DNA from: Sphingopyxis fribergensis
GTDB lineage: Bacteria; Pseudomonadota; Alphaproteobacteria; Sphingomonadales; Sphingomonadaceae
DNA length: 64,000 nucleotides
Direction: 5' to 3'
Assembly (NCBI RefSeq): GCF_000803645.1
Contig: NZ_CP009122.1
Span: forward strand, 62,001 to 126,000
Shown here: positions 1 to 8,500 of the stretch, piece by piece
Position numbering within the stretch: position 1 is the stretch's first letter
Layout of the letters: each line of letters begins with the position of its first letter
The notes under the pieces: model-generated
Database searches by the model: none
What the model saw: only the letters and a program-made list of their open reading frames with translations
Told to the model about the DNA's origin: nothing
Position numbers and translations under genes: made by a program

Positions 1-626
1 TGATCGACAAGACGCTCCACACGCCCGTCAACCTCATTATCCATACCATGTCCGAAGTGAACGACGGTCTCGCGCACGGGCGCTATTTCTTCATGGACAT
101 CGCGAAGGACGGCATCGCGCTTTACGAGTTCGACAACAAGGAATTGCACAAGCCCAAGCCGAAGACACCCGATCAGGCGCTCGACATGGCGCAGGAATAT
201 CTTGACAGCTTTTTTCCAGCGGCGATGCAATCTTTTGAGGGCGCACATTTCCACATTGGCAAGGGATACGTGAAGAAGGCAGCGTTCGACCTGCACCAGA
301 CGACGGAGCAACTTTACCATTGCGTCCTATTGGTCTGCACTTTCTACACCCCGCATGTTCATAATCTGGCGTTCCTTCGCACCCAGGCCGAACGCCTCGA
401 CATGCGTCTCGTCGATGTCTGGCCGCGCGAATTGAAGTCGGATCGCAGGCATTTCGAGAAGCTCAAGGAAGCCTATGTGAAGGCGCGCTACTCGAAGCAT
501 TACCGCATCACCGAGGAGGAATTGCGCTGGCTCGGCGAACGCGTCGAAGAACTCGGTCGGGTCGTGCATGCCATTTGTTCGGAGCGAATTGCCCAGCTTA
601 AAGCCGCTACGCAGGCTGGTCGCTGA
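1..626 (+). CDS. C-terminal part of a nucleotidyltransferase-HEPN fusion protein (5' end outside the window)
   Basis: The frame is open from base 3, so the gene starts upstream; the ATG at 48 is internal. The first ~45 visible residues (VNLIIHTMSEVN, then YFFMDIAKDGIALYE) match the end of a MNT-type nucleotidyltransferase fold. The rest (~residues 60-205) is an all-alpha HEPN domain, with the family-typical stretch ending KARYSKHYRITEEEL. The R and H there are three residues apart, slightly shorter than the canonical R-x4-6-H RNase motif, so RNase activity is uncertain. Families of this type act as toxin-antitoxin or defence modules in which the NTase modifies or restrains the HEPN RNase. It lies next to conjugation genes and is probably cargo of the mobile element. 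A stop TGA at 624-626 is followed 15 bp later by the next ATG. Confidence 0.75.
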   Translation, partial: IDKTLHTPVNLIIHTMSEVNDGLAHGRYFFMDIAKDGIALYEFDNKELHKPKPKTPDQALDMAQEYLDSFFPAAMQSFEGAHFHIGKGYVKKAAFDLHQTTEQLYHCVLLVCTFYTPHVHNLAFLRTQAERLDMRLVDVWPRELKSDRRHFEKLKEAYVKARYSKHYRITEEELRWLGERVEELGRVVHAICSERIAQLKAATQAGR

Positions 627-641
627 TTCGTGCCTCAACGC

Positions 642-854
642 ATGACAATCGCTGGGCAAATCGAGGCGCTGATCCAGCGCCTCGAAGGCGTGGCGATCTG
701 TGATGATTGTATCACCGATCGCCTAAATCTGTCGGTGCGCTCGCAGGCCAATGTCGTGACGCGCGGCCTTGGAGGCGCAGGCGGCTACGCCCGCGAGAAG
801 CAGCCCTGCGGACTTTGCAGTTCGGTCAAGGTCTCGACGTCACATCATCGCTGA
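642..854 (+). CDS. Small Cys-rich (zinc-finger-like) hypothetical protein, 70 aa
   Basis: A short protein with two CxxC pairs (ICDDC near residue 20 and PCGLC near residue 57), separated by a basic segment. This layout suggests a treble-clef or zinc-ribbon fold, possibly nucleic-acid binding. It follows the HEPN gene by 15 bp on the same strand, so the two are probably co-transcribed. A GTG at 630, only 3 bp after the HEPN stop, would add four residues; the ATG at 642 gives the more natural start MTIAGQ. The 3' end overlaps the convergent traD by 29 bp. I recognise the layout from small conserved proteins on sphingomonad mobile elements, but no function can be assigned. Confidence 0.55.
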   Translation: MTIAGQIEALIQRLEGVAICDDCITDRLNLSVRSQANVVTRGLGGAGGYAREKQPCGLCSSVKVSTSHHR

Positions 855-1056
855 CGCCATCGGCGAACGCGCGTTTGCCGCGACGACGCCATAACATCAA
901 TCGCTGCTCGCGGCCTTCGCCGCGCAGCGTCGCAGCGGCTTCGACGAGTAGGCCCAGAATGACGGCGCGATCGTCGCCGGTGAGCTCGACCAGATCAGCC
1001 TTTGCAACGAGGCCGCCAAGCTCGATCAACTGGCGCGTGCGTTCGCGGCGCTTCAC
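826..1056 (-). CDS. traD: Conjugal transfer protein TraD (small Ti-type TraD family)
   Basis: A 76-aa basic protein. The conserved core near residues 8-30, TRQLIELGGLVAKADLVEL, is the hallmark of the small TraD family of Ti-plasmid-type conjugation systems, followed by TGDDRAVILGLLVEAA. This TraD is unrelated to the F-plasmid coupling protein of the same name. The frame stays open further upstream, overlapping traC, but that extension is low-complexity Arg/Ala. A GTG at 1054-1056, 16 bp after the traC stop, gives the family's usual length and was chosen as start. The gene is co-directional with traC and divergent from traA, the classic traCD(G)/traA layout. The expected traG is not downstream; the HEPN and Cys-rich genes lie there instead on the opposite strand. 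Confidence 0.7.
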   Translation of the reverse strand: MKRRERTRQLIELGGLVAKADLVELTGDDRAVILGLLVEAAATLRGEGREQRLMLWRRRGKRAFADGVSDDVTSRP

Positions 1057-1072
1057 CTGCCATGCCCGCGTG

Positions 1073-1396
1073 TCATGCCGCGCCCGCTTCGCCTGAAGGC
1101 GATTGCGGGCTTGTATTGACCGCCGAAGCGCCGCGCGCGTTCCGGCCAGCGCCTTTGCGAATGCAGGCGCCGTCCCCGCGAAAGAACGCCGCGCCGCTCT
1201 TGCTCCACGCCTCCTTCCGCGCCGCGTCTGCGCCGACAACATCGAGCAGTGCACCCGCAAGCTGTTCGATCGACAAGGCATCCGCGCCTGTTGCTATCAC
1301 AAGCTCACCGAGCTGACCTTGCTTCTTCATCTTGAGCGCCTTGGCCTTGTCGGTCAGCGCCTGAAGTTCGGCGTCGAAATCTCTCGGTTTGCGCAT
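1073..1396 (-). CDS. traC: Conjugal transfer protein TraC (Ti-type)
   Basis: A 107-aa protein starting MRKPRDFDAELQ. The stretch KAKALKMKKQGQLGELVIAT and the following GADALSIEQLAGALL are typical of the TraC-like family found beside traD and traA in rhizobial and sphingomonad conjugative elements. TraC is an accessory DNA-processing protein of the relaxosome; its exact biochemical role is poorly defined. The ATG at 1396 is preceded by a good Shine-Dalgarno (GGAAGG, about 7 nt upstream), so the longer upstream frame was rejected. The C-terminus beyond AAFFRG is low-complexity. Divergent transcription with traA leaves ~170 bp (1397-1568) that must hold both promoters and possibly the transfer origin; no clear oriT palindrome was recognised there. 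Confidence 0.8.
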   Translation of the reverse strand: MRKPRDFDAELQALTDKAKALKMKKQGQLGELVIATGADALSIEQLAGALLDVVGADAARKEAWSKSGAAFFRGDGACIRKGAGRNARGASAVNTSPQSPSGEAGAA

Positions 1397-1568
1397 CGTC
1401 TGTCCTTCCATTTGTGAGGGTCGGACGAACCAGCTATGCCGAGTCTCACGCGTGCACAAGCTGCTGAAATCTCCCGAGACTTTGTGATCCCGAGCGCGAT
1501 GAAATCGTGTGAGGGCGCGCTTATACGTCGTGCCGACGTGCTCGTTTTGCTGTAAATGGTACGCCGCT

Positions 1569-4520
1569 ATGGCGATCTACCATTTCTCGGCAAAAGTCAT
1601 TTCGCGCGCGGTCGGCAGCAGCGCGGTGGCCGCCGCCGCCTATCGCTCCGCCGATCGCCTCCACGACGAGCGGCTCGGCCGTGCCCACGACTTCTCGAAC
1701 AAGGCCGGCGTCGTCCACAGCGAAGTGCTGCTGCCCGAAGGCGCGCCCGAGGAGTGGCGCGACCGCGAAAAACTCTGGAATGATGTCGAGGCGGCGGAGA
1801 TTCGCAAGGATGCGCAGCTCGCGCGCGAAATCGAGTTCGCGATCCCGCGCGAGATGACCGAGAAACAAGGCATCGAGCTTGCCCGCGACTTCGTGCAAAG
1901 CGAGTTCGTCGACCGCGGCATGATCGCCGATCTCAATGTCCATTGGGACATCGGCGCCGACGGACTGGCACGGCCACACGCCCACGTCATGCTGACCATG
2001 CGCGAGATCCGCATCGGCGAGGATGGATCGGCCGAGTTCGGCGCGAAGGTGCGCGACTGGAACCGCACCGAGCTTCTGACGCATTGGCGGGAAGCCTGGG
2101 GTACCCATGTAAACGAGCGCCTTGCCTCGCTCGATATCGATGCGCGCATCGACCATCGCAGTCTCGAAGCGCAGGGTATCGACCTTGAACCCCAGCACAA
2201 GATCGGCCCGGCGGCATCGCGGATGGTGGAGCAAGGGCTCGAAGTCGACCGCGCCGAAGAGCATCTCGATATCGCGCGGCGGAACGGCGAAAAGCTACTC
2301 GCCAACCCGTCGATCGCGCTCGACACCATCACCCACCACCAGGCGACATTTACCAACCGTGACCTCGCGATGTTCGTGCACCGGCACAGTGCCGGAACAA
2401 TCCAGTTCGATGCGGTGATGGGCGCGGTGAAAGCGTCGCCCGACCTGATTGCGCTGGGCAAGGATGGGCGCGGCGAAGATCGGTTCACGTCGCGCGCGAT
2501 GATCGAAACCGAGCAGCGCCTCGAACGTGCGACCGCGACACTCGACGCGCGGCGCAATCATGGCGTCGCCGAGCGTCATCGCGAGCGGGCGCTCGCGAGT
2601 GCATCGGAGCGTGGGCTTGACCTGTCGGCGGAGCAGCGAGGCGCTCTCGAACATGTCACCAGCGCACGCGGCATTAGCAATGTCATCGGCTATGCCGGAA
2701 CGGGCAAGAGCGCGATGCTTGGTGTCGCCCGCGAGGCATGGGAGGCGGCGGGTTATAACGTGCAGGGTGCGGCGCTCTCGGGCATCGCCGCCGAAGGCCT
2801 CGAATATGGCTCGGGCATCGCGTCGCGCACGCTCGCGAGCCTCGAGCATCAATGGGGTCAGGATCGCGAACGACTGACGAGCAATCATATCCTCGTGATC
2901 GACGAGGCGGGCATGGTCGGCACCCGTCAGCTCGAGCGTGTTTTGTCCGAGGCGGAAAGCCAGGGCGCGAAAGTCGTTCTTGTCGGTGATCCGCAGCAGC
3001 TCCAGGCGATCGAGGCGGGCGCCGCGTTCCGCGCTGCGGCCGAACGTCACGGCGCCGTCGAGATCATGGACATCCGTCGCCAGCAGGAAGAGTGGCAGCG
3101 CGAAGCGACGCGCGAACTTGCCACCGGGCGGACGGGCGCGGCCATCGGTCGCTATGTCGAGGCGGGACATGTCCACGCCGCCGAGACGCGCGAGGCCGCG
3201 CGCGCCGAGCTGGTCGATGCGTGGGATCGTGACCGGCAGGCGCATCCGGGTGCCAGCCGCATCATCCTGACCCACACCAATGACGAAGCGCGGCTGCTCA
3301 ATGCCGAGGTGCGCGAGCGGCTGAAGGAAGGCGGCGCGCTTGCCAAAGAGGTGGGCATCACCGTCGAGCGCGGCGAGCGTGCGTTTGCATCGGGCGACCG
3401 CATCATCTTTCTCAGGAATGGGCGCGAGCTTGGCGTGAAGAACGGCTCGCTCGGCAGCGTCGAGAGCGTGAGCCCGGCGCGCATGGCGGTGACGCTCGAC
3501 GACGGGCGTCGCGTCGCGTTTGACCTCAAAGATTATGCTCACCTCGATCATGGCTATGCCGCGACGATCCACAAGGCCCAGGGCATGACCGTCGACCGGG
3601 TGCAGGTGCTCGCGACGCCGGGGGTAGACAGCCACTCGACTTATGTCGCGCTGTCCAGGCACCGCGAGCAGGTGAGTCTATATTATGGCCGCGACGATTT
3701 TGCCAATCAGTCGAAGCTTGTGCGCTTCGCCTCGCGCGAGCGCGGCAAGGATATGGCGAGCGATTACAAGGTTGCGGAGGCGACGAAGGCCGCCGAGCCC
3801 AAACGTTCCATGTTCGACGGGTTCAAGCTCACTGTCTCGCGCAAGGCGCTCGATGCGCCAGCGCCCAAACTGCGGCGCGATGCTCGCCTCTCCGAGGTCA
3901 AGATCAGTGCCCGCAGTCTCGATCCGGCCGCGGCGCGCTCGCCCCTCGAGAGGGCGGTCGAACGCTTTGCGCGCGTGACGAAGGAGATCGTCGATGTCCG
4001 GTGCGCCGGCGGGAAGGAACTTCCGCACGAACTCGACAGCTATCGCAAGGCGTACAGCCAGCTCGATGCACTGCGTCCCGGCGGGGCGAGCGATCTGCGC
4101 GAGGCGTTCGGGAAGAGCTACAAGCTCACCAGCCAAGCAGCCGAAGGAAAAACCGCGGGGGCGATCGCCGCGATGGATCGGGAAGCGGCTGCGCGTGCCG
4201 CGGAGCGCGCGGCGGCCGAGCGCGCGGGGCGCGAGCGGGCGCGGCAGGCCGCCGAGACCGAGAAGCGCGCCGAGCTGTTCGTCGCCTCGTGGAAAGAGGA
4301 GAGCCTGCGGGCGCGCAAGGCGCCGACCTATGCCGCCCGCGACGAAGCGCGCGCCAACCTCAACGACATGGCGAAGAGCCTCCACCGCGACCCGCAGCTC
4401 GAGTCGCTGCTCCAGAATCGCCGCGCCGACCTCGGGCTGAAATCCTCTGCGACAGGATCGCTGTCGCACGACCTCCAGCAATATCTCGGCCGCTCGCGCG
4501 GGATGGGCATATCGATGTAG
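1569..4520 (+). CDS. traA: Ti-type conjugative relaxase/helicase TraA
   Basis: A 983-aa relaxase that nicks the transfer origin and unwinds the transferred strand. The N-terminal MobA/MobL HUH domain opens with MAIYHFSAKVISR (a possible active-site Tyr at residue 4) and carries the metal-binding RPHAHVML motif with His ~137 and ~139. The middle is a TrwC/RecD-like superfamily 1 helicase: Walker A GYAGTGKS near residue 375, Walker B VIDEAGMV near 442, and the C-terminal motif TIHKAQGMT near 667. The last ~250 residues are Ala/Arg/Glu-rich and probably coiled coil. The frame extends 20 codons upstream, but MAIYHF is the conserved family start. Length is typical of TraA. No premature stop or frameshift is visible, so the gene looks functional even though the rest of the transfer genes are not in the window. 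Confidence 0.93.
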   Translation: MAIYHFSAKVISRAVGSSAVAAAAYRSADRLHDERLGRAHDFSNKAGVVHSEVLLPEGAPEEWRDREKLWNDVEAAEIRKDAQLAREIEFAIPREMTEKQGIELARDFVQSEFVDRGMIADLNVHWDIGADGLARPHAHVMLTMREIRIGEDGSAEFGAKVRDWNRTELLTHWREAWGTHVNERLASLDIDARIDHRSLEAQGIDLEPQHKIGPAASRMVEQGLEVDRAEEHLDIARRNGEKLLANPSIALDTITHHQATFTNRDLAMFVHRHSAGTIQFDAVMGAVKASPDLIALGKDGRGEDRFTSRAMIETEQRLERATATLDARRNHGVAERHRERALASASERGLDLSAEQRGALEHVTSARGISNVIGYAGTGKSAMLGVAREAWEAAGYNVQGAALSGIAAEGLEYGSGIASRTLASLEHQWGQDRERLTSNHILVIDEAGMVGTRQLERVLSEAESQGAKVVLVGDPQQLQAIEAGAAFRAAAERHGAVEIMDIRRQQEEWQREATRELATGRTGAAIGRYVEAGHVHAAETREAARAELVDAWDRDRQAHPGASRIILTHTNDEARLLNAEVRERLKEGGALAKEVGITVERGERAFASGDRIIFLRNGRELGVKNGSLGSVESVSPARMAVTLDDGRRVAFDLKDYAHLDHGYAATIHKAQGMTVDRVQVLATPGVDSHSTYVALSRHREQVSLYYGRDDFANQSKLVRFASRERGKDMASDYKVAEATKAAEPKRSMFDGFKLTVSRKALDAPAPKLRRDARLSEVKISARSLDPAAARSPLERAVERFARVTKEIVDVRCAGGKELPHELDSYRKAYSQLDALRPGGASDLREAFGKSYKLTSQAAEGKTAGAIAAMDREAAARAAERAAAERAGRERARQAAETEKRAELFVASWKEESLRARKAPTYAARDEARANLNDMAKSLHRDPQLESLLQNRRADLGLKSSATGSLSHDLQQYLGRSRGMGISM

Positions 4521-4529
4521 GCCGATGCC

Positions 4530-4991
4530 ATGACCGTGAAACGCCCCCGTTCGACCCCAACATCCAACAATGCCGCCGAAGCGTTCGACAAGCTGCGCGA
4601 CGAAGTATCGCTCCTGCACGCGGCGATCGAAGGCCTCACGGCAGCGAAGGAGAAGCTCCCCGATTACTCGCCCACGCTTCGCAAGATCGAGGGGCGCCTT
4701 GAGCTTGTCGACCAGCATATCGAAAGCATCCGCGACAAGCCCGCCATGCTCCTCACGCCTGAAGGGCTCGCAGCACGGCTTGCGGATGCGGCGATCATGG
4801 TCCGCGCGGAAGACCGCAAGGCCATTGGTGACGCGCGCGACGCGCTCTCCTACGAACTTGGCCGCGTCGAGGGCATGATCAAACAGCGCCGTTCGACCGC
4901 CGAGCAGGATTGGTGGGTGACCTGGGCGGCTACCGGCGGATTGCTATTCGGGGCGTTTCTGACGCTGCTGGGAGTGTCCATTTGGACGTAG
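4530..4991 (+). CDS. DUF6118-like inner-membrane protein
   Basis: A 153-aa protein starting 9 bp after traA, so probably co-transcribed with it. Residues ~15-130 form an amphipathic, coiled-coil-rich helical region (AAEAFDKLRDEVSLLHAAIE, later ARDALSYELGRVEGMIK). Residues ~132-150 form one membrane helix (WWVTWAATGGLLFGAFLTLL). I recognise this as the DUF6118 layout, found directly downstream of traA in sphingomonad mobile elements; function unknown. The protein ends four residues after the membrane helix. From memory, family members often carry a longer C-terminal part, so this copy may be truncated at the edge of the element. That point is inference. Confidence 0.65.
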   Translation: MTVKRPRSTPTSNNAAEAFDKLRDEVSLLHAAIEGLTAAKEKLPDYSPTLRKIEGRLELVDQHIESIRDKPAMLLTPEGLAARLADAAIMVRAEDRKAIGDARDALSYELGRVEGMIKQRRSTAEQDWWVTWAATGGLLFGAFLTLLGVSIWT

Positions 4992-5250
4992 CTCGCTGTG
5001 GAGCGAAACGGCGGGTTTGCGCCCAGCGGCGATGCAGTGCATCGACCGGCTGGAGGAAGCCAGATTCATCGAGAGATTTCTCGATCCGCACGATCCTAGC
5101 AGTGTCATTGTTCAATTGAAAGACGTGGGCGCGCCGCGATGTTGGCGATGCGCGGTTCGTGGGCTTGGCGACCGTTGCCCAAAAGCAGGCGCACCTAAGA
5201 TCCGACCGTTTGGGATTCCGTCGGGATGCGCGAACTCGGCAGACTCGAAT

Positions 5251-5272
5251 TGTAAAACATCGTTAACTACCG
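5251..5272 (+). promoter_or_regulatory. CtrA-like / shared TTAAC regulatory motif upstream of the autotransporter
   Basis: The sequence TGTAAAACATCGTTAACTAC followed by CG contains GTAA-N7-TTAAC, close to the alphaproteobacterial CtrA box TTAA-N7-TTAA. Its first 15 bases recur with one change at 22423-22437. Its last 12 bases recur with one change at 28288-28299, upstream of the second giant surface protein. It lies ~265 bp before the autotransporter ATG. Confidence 0.45.
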
Positions 5273-5487
5273 ATTTTAATTCGGCAAAAATCGAGCCAAG
5301 CGCATATTTCGAGTTGATAATTCATTTTTTTGTAAGAAGATTGGGCTTCGGTTTGCCGCATTGGGCCTGTCTCGCGGCGTTTCGCGGACGGGCGCCGAAA
5401 TTGTGGGGGTGAATTTCGGATAGCGATCGCGGCACCGTACGGCTGGATATGACCACCCTTTCGAACGCGCCGACAGATCGAGATCCT

Positions 5488-5513
5488 CGGGAAAGGCTCC
5501 CGGCATGTCCGGG
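5488..5513 (+). promoter_or_regulatory. Two mutually exclusive hairpins in the autotransporter leader
   Basis: Arms CGGGA (5488-5492) and TCCCG (5498-5502) form one hairpin. CCCGG (5499-5503) and CCGGG (5509-5513) form another. The second hairpin re-uses the right arm of the first, so only one can form. They end 20 bp upstream of the ATG at 5534 and 8 bp before a purine-rich AAAAAGGGG that could serve as ribosome-binding site. The arms are short (5 bp), so this is only suggestive of translational control. Confidence 0.3.
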
Positions 5514-5533
5514 AAATAAAAAGGGGTCGCGAG

Positions 5534-8500
5534 ATGAGAGGGATTGGATATTCCGGGCGTCGGAATGGATCGGGCGCTGGGCGCTTGATGTGCGGCACCT
5601 CTCTTTCTGCAATGCTCCTGTTGGCAGTCCCGTCTGCTGCTTTCGCGCAGAATGCTGACAGAAACTGGGACGCCAATGGCACGGCGCTCGGCAATGGCGG
5701 CACCGGCACCTGGAACACGACGAACTCGACCTGGACCCCGAATACCGACGGCACCAGCGGCCCATATGTGCCATGGGATAACACGCTGCTCGACAACGCC
5801 ATTTTCGGCGGCACCGCCGGTACGGTGACGCTGGGTGTGCCGATCACTGTCCACAACATCACGTTCAATACCGCCAATTACACGCTCACCGGGAATACGC
5901 TGACCCTCGCCGGTACGACGCCGACCATCACGGTTAACAGCGGCACATCGACCATCAATTCCATTATCACCGGCAACGTCGGCCTGACGAAAGCGGGTAC
6001 GGGCAATTTGACCCTGGGCGGCGCCAACACCTTCTCGGGCGGCTTGAACGTCAACGCCGGCACATTGACGCTCAATGGGACGAATACATTCACCGGGACG
6101 ATCAATGTCAACGCCGGCGAACTGGCTGTTGGTACGAACGCATCACTGGGCAATTCAGCCAACGTCGTTAATCTGGCCAATGGCGTGATTTTGCGCTCGA
6201 CCGGGCTGCTGACAGGCCGTGTCGTCAACGTCTCAAGCGGAATTGCTGACGTGCTCTCTGGCGCGGGCGCGGCTCATTTCACGGGCAGCGGCGGGGTCCG
6301 CGCCAGTTCCTGCGGCAGTTGCGGCGTCGTGGTCGAGCTCAGCGACACCACCAACGACTTCACGGGCCAGGCGACGCTGAACTCCAATAACCCAACCGGG
6401 CCATCCTTCAGATCGGTGCGAAACGTTGGCCAGACCAGCGCGTTGGGCGCCGGCGGCACGATCGTCATAGAGGGCAGGACGACTACGTCCTACGTCAATT
6501 ACACGGGGAGCGGAGACAGCTCGAACCGCGATTGGCAGATGACAACTGGGGGCGGATCGCCGACGGTCCTGCTCCGTAACAGCGGCACCGGCACGTTGAC
6601 GTTGACCGGAAATATCTCGGCGACCGGGGCTTTGACCGCCGGGTTCCACGCAAGCAGCGCCGATTTGCAACTGCTCGGTGTCCTTAGCGGCACGAATAAC
6701 GGGTTCCGGTTCCTTGCAAGCGGTACCAGTACGATCACGCTCGGTACCGACAACACCTTTACCGCAGGCGCCTCGATCGAAAGCGGCGAAGTCAGGGTCA
6801 GCAAGCTGGCGGATGGTGGCGCGAGCTCTTCCCTGGGCGCAGGGACAAGCATCGCGGTAAGTTCCAGCGGCACGCTCAGCTACACCGGCGGCACCGCCAG
6901 CAGCAACCGCACGTTGTCTTTTACCAACGGTACCCTCAACAACGACAGCTTGACCGGAGGGCTGACGCTCAGCGGCGCCACATCGCTTGCGGGTAGCATG
7001 ACGCTGGGCGGCAGTTTCACCGGTGCCGACAACACCATGTCCGGCATCATTTCGGGCACTGGCAACCTGGTCAGTTCGGGTCCGGCGACATGGGTGCTGA
7101 GCGGTGCCAACACCCGCACGGGCACGATCACGGTCAACGGGGGCACGCTGCGCGGCACCAATGCCTCGTCCTTCGGCACCGTGAACGGGATCACTGTAAA
7201 CGGCGGCACGCTGGATACCGGCGGATTTAATCTGGCGACGCCGACGCTTGCCGGCACTGGTGGGACCATCGCGCTTGGCGCGGGAACGCTGAGTGTCACG
7301 GCGGCGACGGCCCAGACGTTTGGAGGCAGCATCAGCGGCAGCGGCGGCCTGATGAAGCTCGGCAGTGCGATGCTGACCCTCTCCGGCGCCAACAGTTATA
7401 CCGGCGCGACCACCATCAACAACGGCACGGTGAGGCTCAACTTCTCGGCGGGTGGCGCGCCGGCGAGCAACATCCTGGCGAGCACTTCGACAGTGAGCAT
7501 GGCCGGCGGCACGCTCAGCCTGCTGGGGCAGGCGAGCACGGCTAACAGCCAGACGTTCGGCGGCTTGACCATCACCGGCGGTAACAACACGATCAGCGCA
7601 ACGTCCGGAACGGGCGGCAGCATGGCCGTCAATTTCGGCGCGATCACCCGCAGCAACGGACTCGTCAATTTCGTCCTGCCGGCCAGCGGCAGTTTCACCA
7701 CCAGCAACCTGTCGATGGGACCCTGGGCGACGGTCAACGGCTCCGACTATGCCGATGTCGTGGGCGGCAATATCGTCGCCTTCACCGGCTATGTGAACAA
7801 GGACGATGCCGCCACCTGGGCGAACGGCGACGTCGTTAGCGACGAATCCCTGCCCGCCAACAGCCCTTATACCGGCACGCTCGCAGGCGACGTGGCGCTC
7901 GGCGGCATCAAATATACTGCCGCTGCCAACTCGCTGGTCGACCTGGGCGGTCACACGCTGAGCACCGATGGCTCGATCATCGTTGCGCCGACCGTGGGGA
8001 ACGCCACCCAGACCATCAGCAACGGCAACCTGACGGGGGGCGCCGGCGGCGGCACGCTGGGCGTTCAGCAGAACAGTACCGGAAACGGCAGCTTCACCAT
8101 TGCTGCGACCGTCGTCGATAATGGCGGCGCGACCGGTTTCGCGAAGGCGGGCGCCGGTCTCGTCACGTTGAGCGGCGCGAACAGCTATACCGGCGCCACC
8201 ACGATCAGCCAAGGAACGTTGTCGGTCAACACCATCGCGAACGGCGGAGTGGCGAGCGCGATCGGCGCTTCGACCAACGCATCTTCCAATCTGCTGATCC
8301 AGGGCGCGACCCTGCAATATACCGGAGCCAATGCCACCAGCGACCGCGGCTTCACGATCGAGACCAACGGACCGGTGGCGGGCAGCACGATCAGCGTTAC
8401 CCAGGCGGGTTCCAACCTGACGTTCAGCGGCCTCGTCACCAGTCCGGATGGCGCTGGTCTCACCAAGACCGGGGCGGGCACGCTGACGCTCGCCGGGGCG

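Larger units (their letters stand above)
4992..5533. other. Intergenic junction between the tra module and the giant autotransporter
   Basis: No convincing gene in 542 bp. A short frame at ~5032-5150 beginning MQCIDRLEEARFIERFLDP reads like a degenerate gene fragment but matches nothing I recognise. A perfect hairpin ATCGAGA-GATT-TCTCGAT lies at 5068-5085. From ~5220 the DNA becomes AT-rich and holds the TTAAC motif listed separately, then a GC-rich leader up to the autotransporter start. This is a plausible right edge of the conjugative element, because gene type changes abruptly here. Confidence 0.5.

Noticed and set aside
1509..1568. 20-codon upstream extension of TraA
   Set aside because: The family's conserved start MAIYHFSAK is at 1569, and the extension is Cys-rich noise from the divergent promoter region.
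5032..5412. Possible gene after the DUF6118 gene
   Set aside because: Only the first ~35 codons look protein-like; the rest is low quality, there is no ribosome-binding site, and it runs into the AT-rich promoter region.
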